From NCBI RefSeq assembly GCF_001375595.1, contig NZ_CVJQ01000001.1:1798001-1862000 (forward strand): DNA of 64,000 nucleotides, given 5' to 3'. A model generated the notes under the pieces. That model saw nothing but the letters and a program-made list of their open reading frames with translations, was not told the DNA's origin and searched no databases. The stretch comes from Phenylobacterium immobile (ATCC 35973) (GTDB taxonomy: Bacteria > Pseudomonadota > Alphaproteobacteria > Caulobacterales > Caulobacteraceae). The translations under genes and the position numbers were made by a program. Below, piece by piece: positions 27,092 through 36,843 of this stretch. The stretch's first letter is position 1. Every line of letters begins with the position of its first letter.

Positions 27092-28188
27092 CGAAACAGG
27101 TCGTCCTGGTCGCCAGTGCGGGCGGGGGGCTTGAACTGGCTGTGGTCGAGACGGCCGAACTTCTGGTCCAGGCCGTAGCGGCGGGTCGCCGTGGCGAAGC
27201 GCTTGGCCGTCAGGGCGGCGATCGGACCTTCGCCCTTCATCCGTGAGCCCCATTGGGCGTCGTACTCCTTTCCGCCACGGATCTGCCGGACGAGGGACAT
27301 CACGCGGCTGGCGCGGTCCGGGTGGTCGCTGGCCAGCCATTCCTTGAAGAGGTCCTTGATCTCCAGCGGCAGGCGCAGGGCGACATAGCCCGCCGCGTTC
27401 GCCCCCGCCGCCGCGGCGCGTTCGAGCACCGCCTCCATCTCGTGATCGTTCAGTCCCGGAATGCAGGGAGCGAACATGACGATCACCGGCACGCCGGCAT
27501 CGGAGAGCCGGCGCACCGATTCCAGGCGCTTCTCCGGCGTGGCGGCGCGGGGTTCCATGGAGCGGGCCAGCTTGCGGTCGAGCGTCGTGATCGAGATCGC
27601 CGCGCGGGCCAGGCCGCGCTGGGCCGCCGGCGCGATCAGGTCTAGGTCGCGCTGCACGAGGGCTGACTTGGTGATCACCGTGAACGGGTGGTTGAAGGCC
27701 GCCAGCACCTCAATGACCTGGCGGGTGATGCGCAAGGTCCGCTCCTGCGGCTGGTAGGGATCGGTGTTGCCGCCGATGTGGATAGTTTGCGGGACGTAGT
27801 CCGGTTTGCGCAGGGCTTGGTCCAGCAGCTTGGCGGCGTCGGGCTTGAAGAACAGCTGGCTCTCGAAGTCGAGGCCGGGCGACAGCCCCATGTAGGCGTG
27901 GGCCGGGCGGGCGTAGCAGTAAACGCAGCCATGCTCACAGCCGCGATAGGGGTTGATCGAGGCTGAGAAGCCGATGTCGGGGCTGTCGTTATGGCTGATG
28001 ATCGACTTGGCCTTCTCCGGCGTGAGCGTGGTTGTGATCTTTGCGGGCGGCGCGTCGTCCAGGGTCCAGCCGTCGTCGAACCCCTCGCGCGTCAAGGACT
28101 CGTAGCGGCCGGACTCATTTGAGCGCGCCCCGCGGCCGCTGGTCGGGAGCGGGGCGGGGGGCAGGGGATGGAGAGGCCGCTCGGACAT
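27088..28188 (-). CDS. PA0069-family radical SAM protein
   Basis: A 366-residue radical SAM enzyme of the PA0069/SplB-like group. The cluster motif is C84-x3-C88-x2-C91 ([13 protein letters not shown]), with the following [14 protein letters not shown] typical of spore-photoproduct-lyase relatives. The N-terminal segment [13 protein letters not shown] then DDGW is conserved in this family, so the start at 28188 is reasonable despite its proline-rich beginning. Members cleave S-adenosylmethionine to make a radical; the substrate is not established for this subfamily. The last four bases overlap the end of the convergent MsnO8-type gene. Confidence 0.9.
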   Translation of the reverse strand: MSERPLHPLPPAPLPTSGRGARSNESGRYESLTREGFDDGWTLDDAPPAKITTTLTPEKAKSIISHNDSPDIGFSASINPYRGCEHGCVYCYARPAHAYMGLSPGLDFESQLFFKPDAAKLLDQALRKPDYVPQTIHIGGNTDPYQPQERTLRITRQVIEVLAAFNHPFTVITKSALVQRDLDLIAPAAQRGLARAAISITTLDRKLARSMEPRAATPEKRLESVRRLSDAGVPVIVMFAPCIPGLNDHEMEAVLERAAAAGANAAGYVALRLPLEIKDLFKEWLASDHPDRASRVMSLVRQIRGGKEYDAQWGSRMKGEGPIAALTAKRFATATRRYGLDQKFGRLDHSQFKPPARTGDQDDLFR

Positions 28189-28330
28189 GCCGAGACCGTA
28201 GCGTGGTATTCGAACAAAACAAGAACATACTCAGTTGGCGGCGCCAGCCTTGTGCGCCACCTTGCCGGGCTGGGAGACCGGTCGGCCAGGTTTCGCGTTC
28301 AATCGCCGAAGGTCGGAAAGGCGCCAAGTG

Positions 28331-28750
28331 ATGCAGCAGCAGATTTCGGTGATCACTCTGGGGGTGGCGGACATCGCCCGGTCGCGGCGGTTCTACGTCG
28401 AGGGCTTCGGCTGGACGCCGGTGTTCGAGCAGGACGACATCATCTTCTACCAAATGAACGGGCTGATGCTCGGGACCTGGGCGAAGGCGTCGCTGGAGGA
28501 GGATATGCAGCGGTCGATCATGACGCCGGGCGCCTTCGCGCTGGCGCACAATGTGGCTTCGGCCGACGCCGTCCAGCCGTTGCTGGACCAGCTGGTGGCT
28601 GCGGGCGGCAGGCTGCTGCGGGCGGCGGATGCGCCGCCGCATGGCGGGATGCGCGGCTATGTCGCCGATCCGGACGATCACGCTTGGGAGATCGCTCACA
28701 ATCCGGCTTGGCCGATCGATGCTGAGGGACGGGTGACCTTCGGCCTGTGA
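28331..28750 (+). CDS. VOC-superfamily (glyoxalase/bleomycin resistance-like) protein
   Basis: A 139-residue protein with two beta-alpha-beta-beta-beta units of the vicinal oxygen chelate fold. The first starts ISVITLGVADIARSRRFYVEGFGW and the second ends MRGYVADPDDHAWEIAHNPAW, where the Glu after DxxxW is the usual metal-ligand position. Members include glyoxalases, dioxygenases and antibiotic-binding proteins; the activity is not predictable. The ATG at 28331 is chosen, with an in-frame GTG one codon earlier; the frame upstream is open but unlike the family. It is followed 17 bases later by a co-directional degenerate glycosyltransferase gene. Confidence 0.87.
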   Translation: MQQQISVITLGVADIARSRRFYVEGFGWTPVFEQDDIIFYQMNGLMLGTWAKASLEEDMQRSIMTPGAFALAHNVASADAVQPLLDQLVAAGGRLLRAADAPPHGGMRGYVADPDDHAWEIAHNPAWPIDAEGRVTFGL

Positions 28751-28767
28751 GCGGTTAGAGCGGAGCC

Positions 28768-29196
28768 ATGCTCTCCGTGATCATCGATGCGCAAATCCAG
28801 CCTGAGCGGCTGATGGGCCTGCTCGCCGCCCTGGCGGAGGGCGTGGTCGAGGGCGTTGTGCGCGAAGTGCAGATCGTCGCCGCGACCCTGACGCCGGATA
28901 TCGAAGCTCTCTGCGAGGAGACCGGCGCGCGCACTGCATCTGATGTGGCGTCGGCTGTCGAACGCGCGCGGTCGGAGCTGCTGCTGATCGCGCCCACGGG
29001 CTTCCGGCCGCGCGACGGCTGGGCCGAGGCGGTCGCTCGTCATCTGCGAGACGGCGGCGTCACGGCGAAACTGGCGGGGCGCGGCGGCGGATTTCTGAGG
29101 CCGGCGGCGGGGGCCGTCATCCTGCGGCGCGATCAGGCGAGGGGCGCGGACTTCGGCGCGGTCAGTCGCGGCCTGAAGGGCGCGGCGCGGCTCTAA
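28768..29196 (+). CDS. Shortened family 2 glycosyltransferase-like protein
   Basis: A 142-residue protein that resembles the N-terminal part of GT2 enzymes in outline: MLSVIID with a helix and then VVREVQIVAATLTPDIEALC, where active members read REVIVVDGGSTDxT. The acidic residues that bind the nucleotide sugar are replaced (VAATLT), the usual RG-x-QL-x-x-GA segment is absent, and no DxD metal motif is seen; SELLLIAPTGFRPRDGW stands where LLFLHADTxxPxGW is usual. It therefore looks like a catalytically dead or decaying relative, kept in frame. Placement in GT2 is my inference from the pattern. It follows the VOC gene closely. Confidence 0.55.
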   Translation: MLSVIIDAQIQPERLMGLLAALAEGVVEGVVREVQIVAATLTPDIEALCEETGARTASDVASAVERARSELLLIAPTGFRPRDGWAEAVARHLRDGGVTAKLAGRGGGFLRPAAGAVILRRDQARGADFGAVSRGLKGAARL

Positions 29197-29207
29197 GGTC
29201 GCTCATC

Positions 29208-30041
29208 CTAGGGTCGTTCGGGCCGGTCCAGACGCTCGGCCAGCATGGACAGGTCGGCCCACGCGCGCTTCTTGGCGGCGGGTTGGCGCAGCAGGAAGGC
29301 GGGATGGAGCGTCGGCATGGCGGGGAGTTCGATGGCGCCGTCGCTGGACCGCCATTCCGACCAGCGGCCGCGGAGCGACAGGATGCCTTCCTCGGTCTTC
29401 AGCATCGACTTGGCCGAAGCGCCGCCGACCAGCAGCAGCGCCTTGGGTTTCAAGAGCGCGATGGCCCGTTCAACAAAGGGGGCGCAGATCGCCTGCTCGA
29501 CGGGCGTCGGCGTGCGGTTGCCGGGCGGGCGCCAGAAGACGGTGTTGGTGATGAAGACGCGTGTCTCCAGGCCGGCGGCGGCCAGCATGCGGTCGAGCAG
29601 CTGGCCCGAGCGACCGACGAAGGGCTTGCCTTGCGCGTCCTCATCGGCGCCGGGGCCTTCGCCGATGACCATGAGCGGGGCGTCGGCGACGCCGCGGCTG
29701 AAGATGGCGCGGGACGCTGCGCCCTCGAACCGCAGGGGGCAGCCTTCGAAGGCGGCGATCGCTTCGCCGAGGGCGGTAAGGTCGGTGGCCGCCGCCGCGG
29801 CGGCCTGGGCGGCGGCGACCGCTTCGGGCGCGGCCTGGGGCGTCTGGCGAACCCGGGGCGCTGCGGCGGGGGCCGGGGCGGCGGCGGTTTGTGGGCGGAC
29901 AGGCGGGGCGATCTTGCCCGCGGCGATCCTGTCGACGGCCGTGTCCAGCAGCATGGCGTCGACGCCGGCTTCAGCCCAGAAGGCGAGCAGGCTTTCGGCT
30001 TCTGCAGGGCTGAGGGCCAGGCCGGACAATCCCAACTCCAA
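29208..30041 (-). CDS. Uracil-DNA glycosylase superfamily protein, type 4-like, without full Fe-S cysteine set
   Basis: A 277-residue protein whose C-terminal about 190 residues form a uracil-DNA glycosylase domain. Motif 1 is MVIGEGPGADEDAQGKPFVG and the distal motif lies in MPTLHPAFLLR. The type 4 family holds a [4Fe-4S] cluster with four cysteines (C-x2-C, a Cys before RPP and a Cys in the next helix). Here only GCPLR and AICAPF keep one each; the first pair has lost a partner and NTVFWRPPGNRTP has Trp in place of Cys. I believe this cluster-less variant recurs in alphaproteobacteria. The N-terminal about 85 residues are helical then Ala/Pro-rich. It would excise uracil from DNA and begins a region divergent from the ETF-QO gene. 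Confidence 0.83.
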   Translation of the reverse strand: MELGLSGLALSPAEAESLLAFWAEAGVDAMLLDTAVDRIAAGKIAPPVRPQTAAAPAPAAAPRVRQTPQAAPEAVAAAQAAAAAATDLTALGEAIAAFEGCPLRFEGAASRAIFSRGVADAPLMVIGEGPGADEDAQGKPFVGRSGQLLDRMLAAAGLETRVFITNTVFWRPPGNRTPTPVEQAICAPFVERAIALLKPKALLLVGGASAKSMLKTEEGILSLRGRWSEWRSSDGAIELPAMPTLHPAFLLRQPAAKKRAWADLSMLAERLDRPERP

Positions 30042-30069
30042 ATGACCTAAGACTATACCATTTCACTTG

Positions 30070-30087
30070 ACCTGCGCCGCCGCAGGT
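30070..30087. promoter_or_regulatory. Inverted repeat in the divergent UDG / ETF-QO intergenic region
   Basis: ACCTGCG (30070-30076) and CGCAGGT (30081-30087) are perfect 7-bp arms around CCGC. It sits between two divergent starts (30041 and 30163) and could be an operator, or just a GC-rich chance hairpin. A run TCCAAATGACCTAA at 30037-30050 also occurs, inverted, upstream of the TonB receptor gene. Confidence 0.3.
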
Positions 30088-30162
30088 TCCGATAAGCCTA
30101 GCACTGATCAATGTCGCTTTCGTGCGTTAAAGGGGAATTGAGTTTTGGCTGGAGGGGACGCC

Positions 30163-31839
30163 ATGAGTGAGGACGCCATCGAACGCGAGGCCATGGAGTA
30201 TGACGTCGTCATCGTTGGCGCGGGGCCTTCCGGCCTGGCCGCGGCGATCCGGCTGAAGCAGCTGGCGGCGACCGCCGGGACTGAAATCTCGGTCGCTGTG
30301 CTGGAGAAGGGTTCGGAAGTCGGCGCCCATATCCTTTCAGGCGCCCTGATCGATCCGATCGCCCTACACGAGCTTATTCCCGACTGGCAGGCGCAGGGCG
30401 CGCCCCTTGAGACGCCGGTGACCGAAGAGCGGATGGTCTTCCTGGGACCGCAGGGGTCTTTGGACCTGCCGATGTTCGCCTTGCCCAAGCTGATGCACAA
30501 CGCGGGCGTCTACATCGCCTCGCTGGCCAATGTCTGCCGCTGGCTGGCGGCCCAGGCCGAGGCGCTGGGCGTCGAGGTCTATCCGGGGATGAGCGTCTCC
30601 GACCTGGTCTTCCACGCGGACGGCGGGGTCAAGGGCGTGGTCGCCGGCGTTTTCGGCGTCGGCCGCGACGGGCGGAAGAAGGCCGATTACCAACCGGGCC
30701 TGGAGCTGCACGGCAAGTATGTCTTTATCGGCGAGGGCGCGCGCGGCTCGCTCGCCAAGGTGCTTAAGGAGCGCTTCGGCCTGAGCGCGGACGCCGACCC
30801 CGAGAAGTACGGCTTGGGGATCAAGGAGCTCTGGCAGGTGCCGGCCGAAGTGTTCAAGCCCGGCCTGGTGCAGCACACCGTGGGCTGGCCGCTCGACGAC
30901 AAGACCGGCGGCGGCTCGTTCCTCTATCACTTCGGCGATCGCTATGTGGCGATCGGCCTGGTGACGCACCTGGACTACGCCAACCCCTGGCTCTCGCCCT
31001 TCGACGAATTCCAGCGGCTGAAGCTGCACCCCGAGGTCGCCAAGCACCTGCGGGGCGGAACGCGGGTCGCCTATGGCGCGCGCGCCGTCGTGGAAGGCGG
31101 CCTGCAATCCCTGCCCAAGCTGTACTTCCCGGGCGGCGTGCTGCTGGGCGACAGCGCGGGCCTGGTGAACGTGCCGCGCATCAAGGGCAGCCACAACGCC
31201 ATGAAGAGCGGCATGCTGGCCGCCGAGGCCGCCTTCGCCGCGATCCAGGCCGGCCGCACGGGCGACAGCCTCGCCGAATATGAAGAGGCCTTGCGTACCT
31301 CGTGGGTGAACGAGGACCTCAGCCGGGTGCGTAACGCCAAGCCGCTATTGGCGCGGCTGGGCACCTTTCTGGGCGGCGCGGTGGGCGTGTTCGACATGCT
31401 GTGCACGTCGGCGCTCGGCGGCTGGTCGCCGTTCGGCACGCTGCATCACAAGAAGTCCGACGCCGCCGCCACGGGCCTGGCGAAGGACTTCAAGCCGATC
31501 ACCTATCCGAAGCCGGACGGGGTGCTGACCTTCGACAAGCTGTCGTCGGTCTTCCTGTCAGCGACGAACCACGAGGAAGACCAGCCTTCGCACCTGAAGC
31601 TGAAGGACCCGTCGATCCCGATCTCGGTGAACTTGCCGCGCTATGGCGAGCCGGCCAGGCTCTACTGCCCGGCGGGGGTCTATGAGGTGCTGTACGACGA
31701 GGCCGGGCAGAACCCGCGGTTCCAGATCAATTTCCAGAACTGCGTTCACTGCAAGACCTGCGACATCAAGGACCCGTCGCAGAACATCGTCTGGACGACG
31801 CCCGAGGGCGGCGGCGGGCCGAACTATCCCAACATGTAG
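30163..31839 (+). CDS. Electron transfer flavoprotein-ubiquinone oxidoreductase
   Basis: A 558-residue membrane-associated iron-sulfur flavoprotein that passes electrons from reduced ETF (acyl-CoA and amine dehydrogenation) to ubiquinone. The FAD-binding Rossmann motif DVVIVGAGPSGLAAAIRL is at the N-terminus. A second FAD segment lies around LLGDSAGLVNVPRIKGSHN. The C-terminal cluster domain has CPAGVYEV and FQNCVHCKTCDIKDP, giving four cysteine ligands, and ends TPEGGGGPNYPNM as in the family. The ATG at 30163 with GGAGGGG upstream is preferred over the TTG at 30145. A TPR lipoprotein gene and ispE follow in the same direction. Confidence 0.96.
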   Translation: MSEDAIEREAMEYDVVIVGAGPSGLAAAIRLKQLAATAGTEISVAVLEKGSEVGAHILSGALIDPIALHELIPDWQAQGAPLETPVTEERMVFLGPQGSLDLPMFALPKLMHNAGVYIASLANVCRWLAAQAEALGVEVYPGMSVSDLVFHADGGVKGVVAGVFGVGRDGRKKADYQPGLELHGKYVFIGEGARGSLAKVLKERFGLSADADPEKYGLGIKELWQVPAEVFKPGLVQHTVGWPLDDKTGGGSFLYHFGDRYVAIGLVTHLDYANPWLSPFDEFQRLKLHPEVAKHLRGGTRVAYGARAVVEGGLQSLPKLYFPGGVLLGDSAGLVNVPRIKGSHNAMKSGMLAAEAAFAAIQAGRTGDSLAEYEEALRTSWVNEDLSRVRNAKPLLARLGTFLGGAVGVFDMLCTSALGGWSPFGTLHHKKSDAAATGLAKDFKPITYPKPDGVLTFDKLSSVFLSATNHEEDQPSHLKLKDPSIPISVNLPRYGEPARLYCPAGVYEVLYDEAGQNPRFQINFQNCVHCKTCDIKDPSQNIVWTTPEGGGGPNYPNM

Positions 31840-31886
31840 GAGCCTCGCGCCTTGCGGCGGACGTTTTCACAGCCGATGTTCGCCGC

Positions 31887-33611
31887 ATGCGTCGATCCTT
31901 TCTGAATATCGTCCTGTCCTGCGCCGCGCCGGCCCTTCTGCTGGGCGCCTGCGGCACGCTGCCGGGCGCGCAAAGCGCCGGACCACAGGCTAAGGCCACG
32001 GCCGCCGAATCGGTGGAGGGCGCATCGACCTACGGCCTGTTCCTGGCCGGCGAGGCGGCCATGGCGAGGGGCCAGACCCAGGACGCCGGGCGGCTGTTCT
32101 CGGAAGCCATGACGCGGCCGGACGCCGACCCAATTCTCAGCGAGAGAGCGTTCACCGCCACCCTGCTGGCTGGCGACGTCCCTGGAGCCGCGCGCCTGGC
32201 GCCGACCTCGCCGGAGAGCGCCGAAGCCGTGCGCCGCATGGGCGCGCTGGTCCGAGCCGTGGAGGCGTTGGCCGAGGGTGACGGCAAGACCGCGCGCGCC
32301 CTTCTGGCGTCTGACGAGATCGCTTTTCCGCATCAGGCGGCCGCTGCCCTTCTGAAGCCCTGGGCCGCGGCCGAAGCGGGCGACATGACCGCAGCGCTTG
32401 AGGCGCCGGCCGCTGGCGGCGATCGGGTGCTCAGCTTCTTCGGGCTGCTCGGGCGCGGGCAGATCGCCGAGCGCGCGCGACGCTACGAAGACGCCGATGC
32501 GGCTTTCAAGTCGGCCGTGGACATCGGGCTGTCGCCGCGCACAGCGGCGCTCGCCTATGGCGCATTCCTGGAGCGTCGCGGTCGCAAGCTGGACGCCGGT
32601 GCGGTCTATGAGACGGCCCTTGCGGCGGATCCTGCCGATCGTGGGTTGATGGCGGCCAAGGCGCGCGCCGCCACAGGGCGCAAGGCGCCGCCACAACCGA
32701 CTCTGCAACAAGGGGCCTCGCAGGCGCTGCTTGCGCCGACGGCGGCGATGGTCGCGGCCAAGCAAATTCAGATCGCGTTGGGTTACCTTCACCTGGTGCT
32801 GAGGCTCGATCCGGGTCGTGACGACGCCTGGGTGTTGGTGGGCGACATGCTGCAGGCAGGCGGCGACACCGACGGCGCGCGGGCGGCCTATGCGCGGCCC
32901 AAACCCGGATCGGTTGAATTCGCCGAGGCGCAGTCGAAGCTTGCCTGGACCTACCAAGCTGATGGGGACAACGCCCGCGCTCTGCAGTTGGCCCAGGCCG
33001 CCGCCGGCACCGGCGATCGGCAGGCGCGGCTGGGCTATGCCGATCTGCTACGCGGCGAGAAGCGCTATGAGGAGGCGGTCACAATCCTGACCACGGTGAT
33101 GGCCGAGCAGAAGCAGCCGAACTGGCGGCTGCTCTACATGCGTGGGGTGACGCTCTCGCAGCTGGATCGCTGGACGGAGGCGGAGGCCGACCTGCGGGCC
33201 GCCCTGGCCCTGCAGCCTGACGATCCGGAACTGCTCAACTTCCTGGGCTACTCCTGGATCGATCGCGGCGAGCGGTTGCCGGAGGCGTTGGCGATGGTCA
33301 AGAAGGCGGTCGCCGCCAATCCGAGTTCTGGCGCGATGGTCGATTCCCTAGGCTGGGCCTACTATCGCATGGGCGACTACAAGGAAGCTCTGGCCAAGCT
33401 TGAGGAGGCGGTCGGCCTCGATGCCGGCGACCCAGAGATCAACGACCATCTCGGTGACGTCTACTGGCGCGTTGGCCGCAAGGATGAGGCCATGTTCCAG
33501 TGGCGCCGCGTCCTGACCTTGGATCCCGACGCCAAGATCAGGGCCTCGGCTGAGCGCAAGATCGCCGCGGGCGGCCTGGGCGCCGAGCCCCGCAGGGTGG
33601 CGGGCAACTAG
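31887..33611 (+). CDS. Tetratricopeptide-repeat lipoprotein
   Basis: A 574-residue protein. The N-terminus MRRSFLNIVLSCAAPALLLG followed by AC carries a lipobox (LLGAC), so it is probably anchored in the outer or inner membrane facing the periplasm. The rest is helical with several TPR units. The clearest lie in the C-terminal third: DRWTEAEADLRAALALQPDD, LPEALAMVKKAVAANPSS, YKEALAKLEEAVGLDAGD, and NDHLGDVYWRVGRKDEAMFQ. TPRs bind partner proteins; envelope assembly is a plausible role, but no partner can be named. The stop overlaps the ispE start by one base, so the two are translationally coupled. Confidence 0.88.
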   Translation: MRRSFLNIVLSCAAPALLLGACGTLPGAQSAGPQAKATAAESVEGASTYGLFLAGEAAMARGQTQDAGRLFSEAMTRPDADPILSERAFTATLLAGDVPGAARLAPTSPESAEAVRRMGALVRAVEALAEGDGKTARALLASDEIAFPHQAAAALLKPWAAAEAGDMTAALEAPAAGGDRVLSFFGLLGRGQIAERARRYEDADAAFKSAVDIGLSPRTAALAYGAFLERRGRKLDAGAVYETALAADPADRGLMAAKARAATGRKAPPQPTLQQGASQALLAPTAAMVAAKQIQIALGYLHLVLRLDPGRDDAWVLVGDMLQAGGDTDGARAAYARPKPGSVEFAEAQSKLAWTYQADGDNARALQLAQAAAGTGDRQARLGYADLLRGEKRYEEAVTILTTVMAEQKQPNWRLLYMRGVTLSQLDRWTEAEADLRAALALQPDDPELLNFLGYSWIDRGERLPEALAMVKKAVAANPSSGAMVDSLGWAYYRMGDYKEALAKLEEAVGLDAGDPEINDHLGDVYWRVGRKDEAMFQWRRVLTLDPDAKIRASAERKIAAGGLGAEPRRVAGN

Positions 33612-34492
33612 TGGCGACGGCCGGCCGGACCCTGGCGCCGGCCAAGGTCAACCTCTTCCTCCACGTCGGTCCGCCCCAGGCGGACGGCTATCACTCGCTG
33701 TGCAGCCTGATGGCCTTCGCCGACACGGGCGATGAGCTCCGCCTTGAACCGGCGGCGGCGTTCGAACTCGCCATCAAGGGGCCGTTCGGCAAGGGTCTGG
33801 CGGCTGATCCGTCGAACCTGGTCTGGCGCGCGGCCGAGGCCTTGGCCCGCGAAGCCGGCGTGGGTCTGCCGCCCGTGCGGTTGATCCTCGATAAGCGGCT
33901 GCCGGTGGCGTCAGGGCTGGGCGGCGGTTCCAGCGACGCGGGCGCGGCGTTGCGTCTTGTGCGCGCCAGTCTCGATCAGTCCGTCGATGATGCGCGGCTG
34001 GAGGCGCTGGCCGCAGGGTTGGGCGCCGACGGCGCGCCCTGCCTTTGGGGCCGCCCGACGCTGGCGCAGGGCCGGGGAGAGCGGTTGAGCGCGGTCCCGG
34101 AGCTACCCCCTCTCTGGGCGGTGCTGGCGAACTGCGGGGTGAGCGTATCGACCCCGGCGGTGTACCGGGCTCTCGACCAGGCCGCCGTCTTCGGGGCGGT
34201 GGAGCCGCCGACCTTGCCGACGTGGGCGTCTGCGGCCGACTTGGCCGCGTGGCTGGGTGCGCAGCGCAATGACCTCGAGCGACCGTCGCTGACCTTGGCG
34301 GGTGAGATCGGTCCTGTGCTGGCGGCGCTGAGCGGCCCCGAGGCCCTGCTCACCCGTTTGTCGGGATCGGGTGGGACCTGCTTCGCCCTCTGCGGAACAG
34401 CGCAAGCGGCGGCGTCGCTGGCGGCGCGTGTGCTGGAAGATCACCCCGACTGGTGGGTCCGCGACTGCCGCCTCGGCGGCCCTTGGACTTGA
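33611..34492 (+). CDS. ispE: 4-diphosphocytidyl-2-C-methyl-D-erythritol kinase
   Basis: A 293-residue GHMP-family kinase that phosphorylates CDP-methylerythritol in the non-mevalonate isoprenoid pathway. Motif 1 is APAKVNLFLHV near the start, the ATP-binding motif 2 is PVASGLGGGSSDAGAALRL, and motif 3 is LLTRLSGSGGTCFAL. It begins with GTG at 33611, overlapping the TPR gene's TAG stop by one base, and ends just before a terminator shared with the convergent amtB gene. Full length is present. Confidence 0.96.
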   Translation: MATAGRTLAPAKVNLFLHVGPPQADGYHSLCSLMAFADTGDELRLEPAAAFELAIKGPFGKGLAADPSNLVWRAAEALAREAGVGLPPVRLILDKRLPVASGLGGGSSDAGAALRLVRASLDQSVDDARLEALAAGLGADGAPCLWGRPTLAQGRGERLSAVPELPPLWAVLANCGVSVSTPAVYRALDQAAVFGAVEPPTLPTWASAADLAAWLGAQRNDLERPSLTLAGEIGPVLAALSGPEALLTRLSGSGGTCFALCGTAQAAASLAARVLEDHPDWWVRDCRLGGPWT

Positions 34493-34503
34493 GCTCAAAC
34501 GAA

Positions 34504-34529
34504 AACGGGGAGCCCGAAGGCTCCCCGTT
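34504..34529. terminator. Terminator between convergent ispE and amtB
   Basis: An 11-bp perfect stem (AACGGGGAGCC at 34504-34514 with GGCTCCCCGTT at 34519-34529), loop CGAA, an extra-stable tetraloop. It is flanked by AAA on the left and CCGTTGT on the right, so it is better placed for the minus-strand amtB transcript but can serve both. Confidence 0.82.
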
Positions 34530-34561
34530 CCGTTGTCCGGCGGGTTGAACCGCAGGGCGTC

Positions 34562-36088
34562 TTAGGTGTGGTAGGCGCGTTCGCCGTGTTCGACGATGTC
34601 CAGGCCTTCTTCCTCGGTCTCAGGCGACGCGCGGAGTTGACCGGCGAGCTTGATGGCGAAGAAGACAATAGCGCTGGCGACGCCCGACCAGCAGATCGTG
34701 ACCAGCACGCCCTTGATCTGAGCAAGCACCTGCGTGCCCATCGAGTAGGCGAGCGCATCGCAGGTCGACAGGTCGCCGTCCGCGCCGCAGGTGGTGTAGT
34801 CGACGATGCCGGCGCCGCCGAGGCCCGGATCCACCAGGATGCCGGTGGCGATGGCGCCGATGATGCCGCCGATGCAGTGGATGCCGAAGGCGTCCAGGCT
34901 GTCGTCATACTTCAGTGCGTTCTTCACGACCGAGCAGAAGAAGATGCAGACCGGCGAGACGATCAGGCCCAGCACCACCGCGCCCATCGGGCCGGAGAAG
35001 CCGGCGGCCGGGGTGATCGCCACGAGACCGGCGACCAGACCGGAAGCGAGGCCGAGCATCGAGGCCTTCTTGCGGGTGACCCATTCCACCGTGAACCAGG
35101 AAATGCCGGCGGCCGCGGTGGCGACGAAGGTGTTCACCATGGCCAAGGAGGCGTAGCCGTTCGATTCGAGGTTGGAGCCGGCGTTGAAGCCGAACCAGCC
35201 GACCCACAGCAGGCCGGCGCCCACGAGGGTCAGCGTCAGCGAATGCGGCGGCATGGCTTCAGTGCGGTAGCCCTTGCGCGGGCCGAGGATCAGGGCGCCG
35301 ACCAGGGCGGCGATGCCCGCGTTGATGTGGACGACGGTGCCGCCGGCGAAGTCGAGGGCGCCGAAGCTCCAGATCAGGCCGGACTTGACCGGATCTTCCG
35401 GGGCGAGCGCGATCGCGTTCGGGCCGGGCCACCACCAGACCATGTGGGCCATCGGGTAGTAGGAGAGCAGGGGCCACAGGACCGCGAAGATCACCACGCC
35501 GGCGAACTTCATCCGTTCGGCGACGCCGCCAAGCACGAGGGCGGCGGTGATGGCCGCGAAGGTCATCTGGAAGCCGATGAAGGTCAGTTCGGGAATGACG
35601 ACGCCGGTCGAGAATGTCGCGACGTTCACCGAGGGGTCGACGCCCTTGAGGAACAGTCGACCGTCGCCGCCGAAGAAGAGGTCGTGAGACCCCCCGTCTG
35701 TGAACGCCAGGCTGTAGCCGTATAGCACCCAGGCGATCATGCCGATCGCGGCTACGGCGCTGACCTGCATCAGCATGGACAGCATGTTCTTTTCGCGGAC
35801 CAGACCGCCGTAGAAGAGCGCGAGGCCGGGAACGATCATCAGCAGCACGAGCACGGCCGAGACCATCATCCAGGCGTTGTCGCCCTTATCCATGACGTCT
35901 TCGATCGCCGGGGCGGCTTCTTCAGCGGGCGCGGCGGCCGGAGCGGCGACAGGCGCGGCGGCTTCAGCCGGAGCGGCCGTGGCCACCGCCGGTGCGGCTT
36001 CCTGCGCCAGGGCGGGCGCGAGCGGCGCTCCAACCATGGCGGCGGCGAGCATCAAGCCCGCCAAGCCTTTGAATTTCATGAGAGACAT
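34562..36088 (-). CDS. amtB: Ammonium transporter AmtB
   Basis: A 508-residue inner-membrane ammonium channel. A signal peptide (residues 1 to about 29, ending PALAQ) and an Ala/Pro/Glu-rich stretch of about 45 residues precede the first transmembrane helix (NAWMMVSAVLVLLMIVPGLAL). The pore residues are visible: the conserved Asp in FGALDFAGGTVVHINAG, the first pore His in the same segment, and the second in DAFGIHCIGGIIGA. The C-terminal cytosolic tail (GQLRASPETEEEGLDIVEHG then ERAYHT) is the GlnK-binding region. It is the second gene of a glnK-amtB operon (26-base gap), a standard nitrogen-limitation unit. The linker is longer than in the enterobacterial protein. Confidence 0.96.
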   Translation of the reverse strand: MSLMKFKGLAGLMLAAAMVGAPLAPALAQEAAPAVATAAPAEAAAPVAAPAAAPAEEAAPAIEDVMDKGDNAWMMVSAVLVLLMIVPGLALFYGGLVREKNMLSMLMQVSAVAAIGMIAWVLYGYSLAFTDGGSHDLFFGGDGRLFLKGVDPSVNVATFSTGVVIPELTFIGFQMTFAAITAALVLGGVAERMKFAGVVIFAVLWPLLSYYPMAHMVWWWPGPNAIALAPEDPVKSGLIWSFGALDFAGGTVVHINAGIAALVGALILGPRKGYRTEAMPPHSLTLTLVGAGLLWVGWFGFNAGSNLESNGYASLAMVNTFVATAAAGISWFTVEWVTRKKASMLGLASGLVAGLVAITPAAGFSGPMGAVVLGLIVSPVCIFFCSVVKNALKYDDSLDAFGIHCIGGIIGAIATGILVDPGLGGAGIVDYTTCGADGDLSTCDALAYSMGTQVLAQIKGVLVTICWSGVASAIVFFAIKLAGQLRASPETEEEGLDIVEHGERAYHT

Positions 36089-36114
36089 AACTCCAGATCC
36101 CCTTTTCTTGCGCG

Positions 36115-36843
<729 letters not shown>

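Noticed and set aside
25679-27340. Minus-strand ORF of 553 residues
   Set aside because: Runs opposite the RNA methyltransferase and MsnO8 genes, which have clear motifs; composition is shadow-like.
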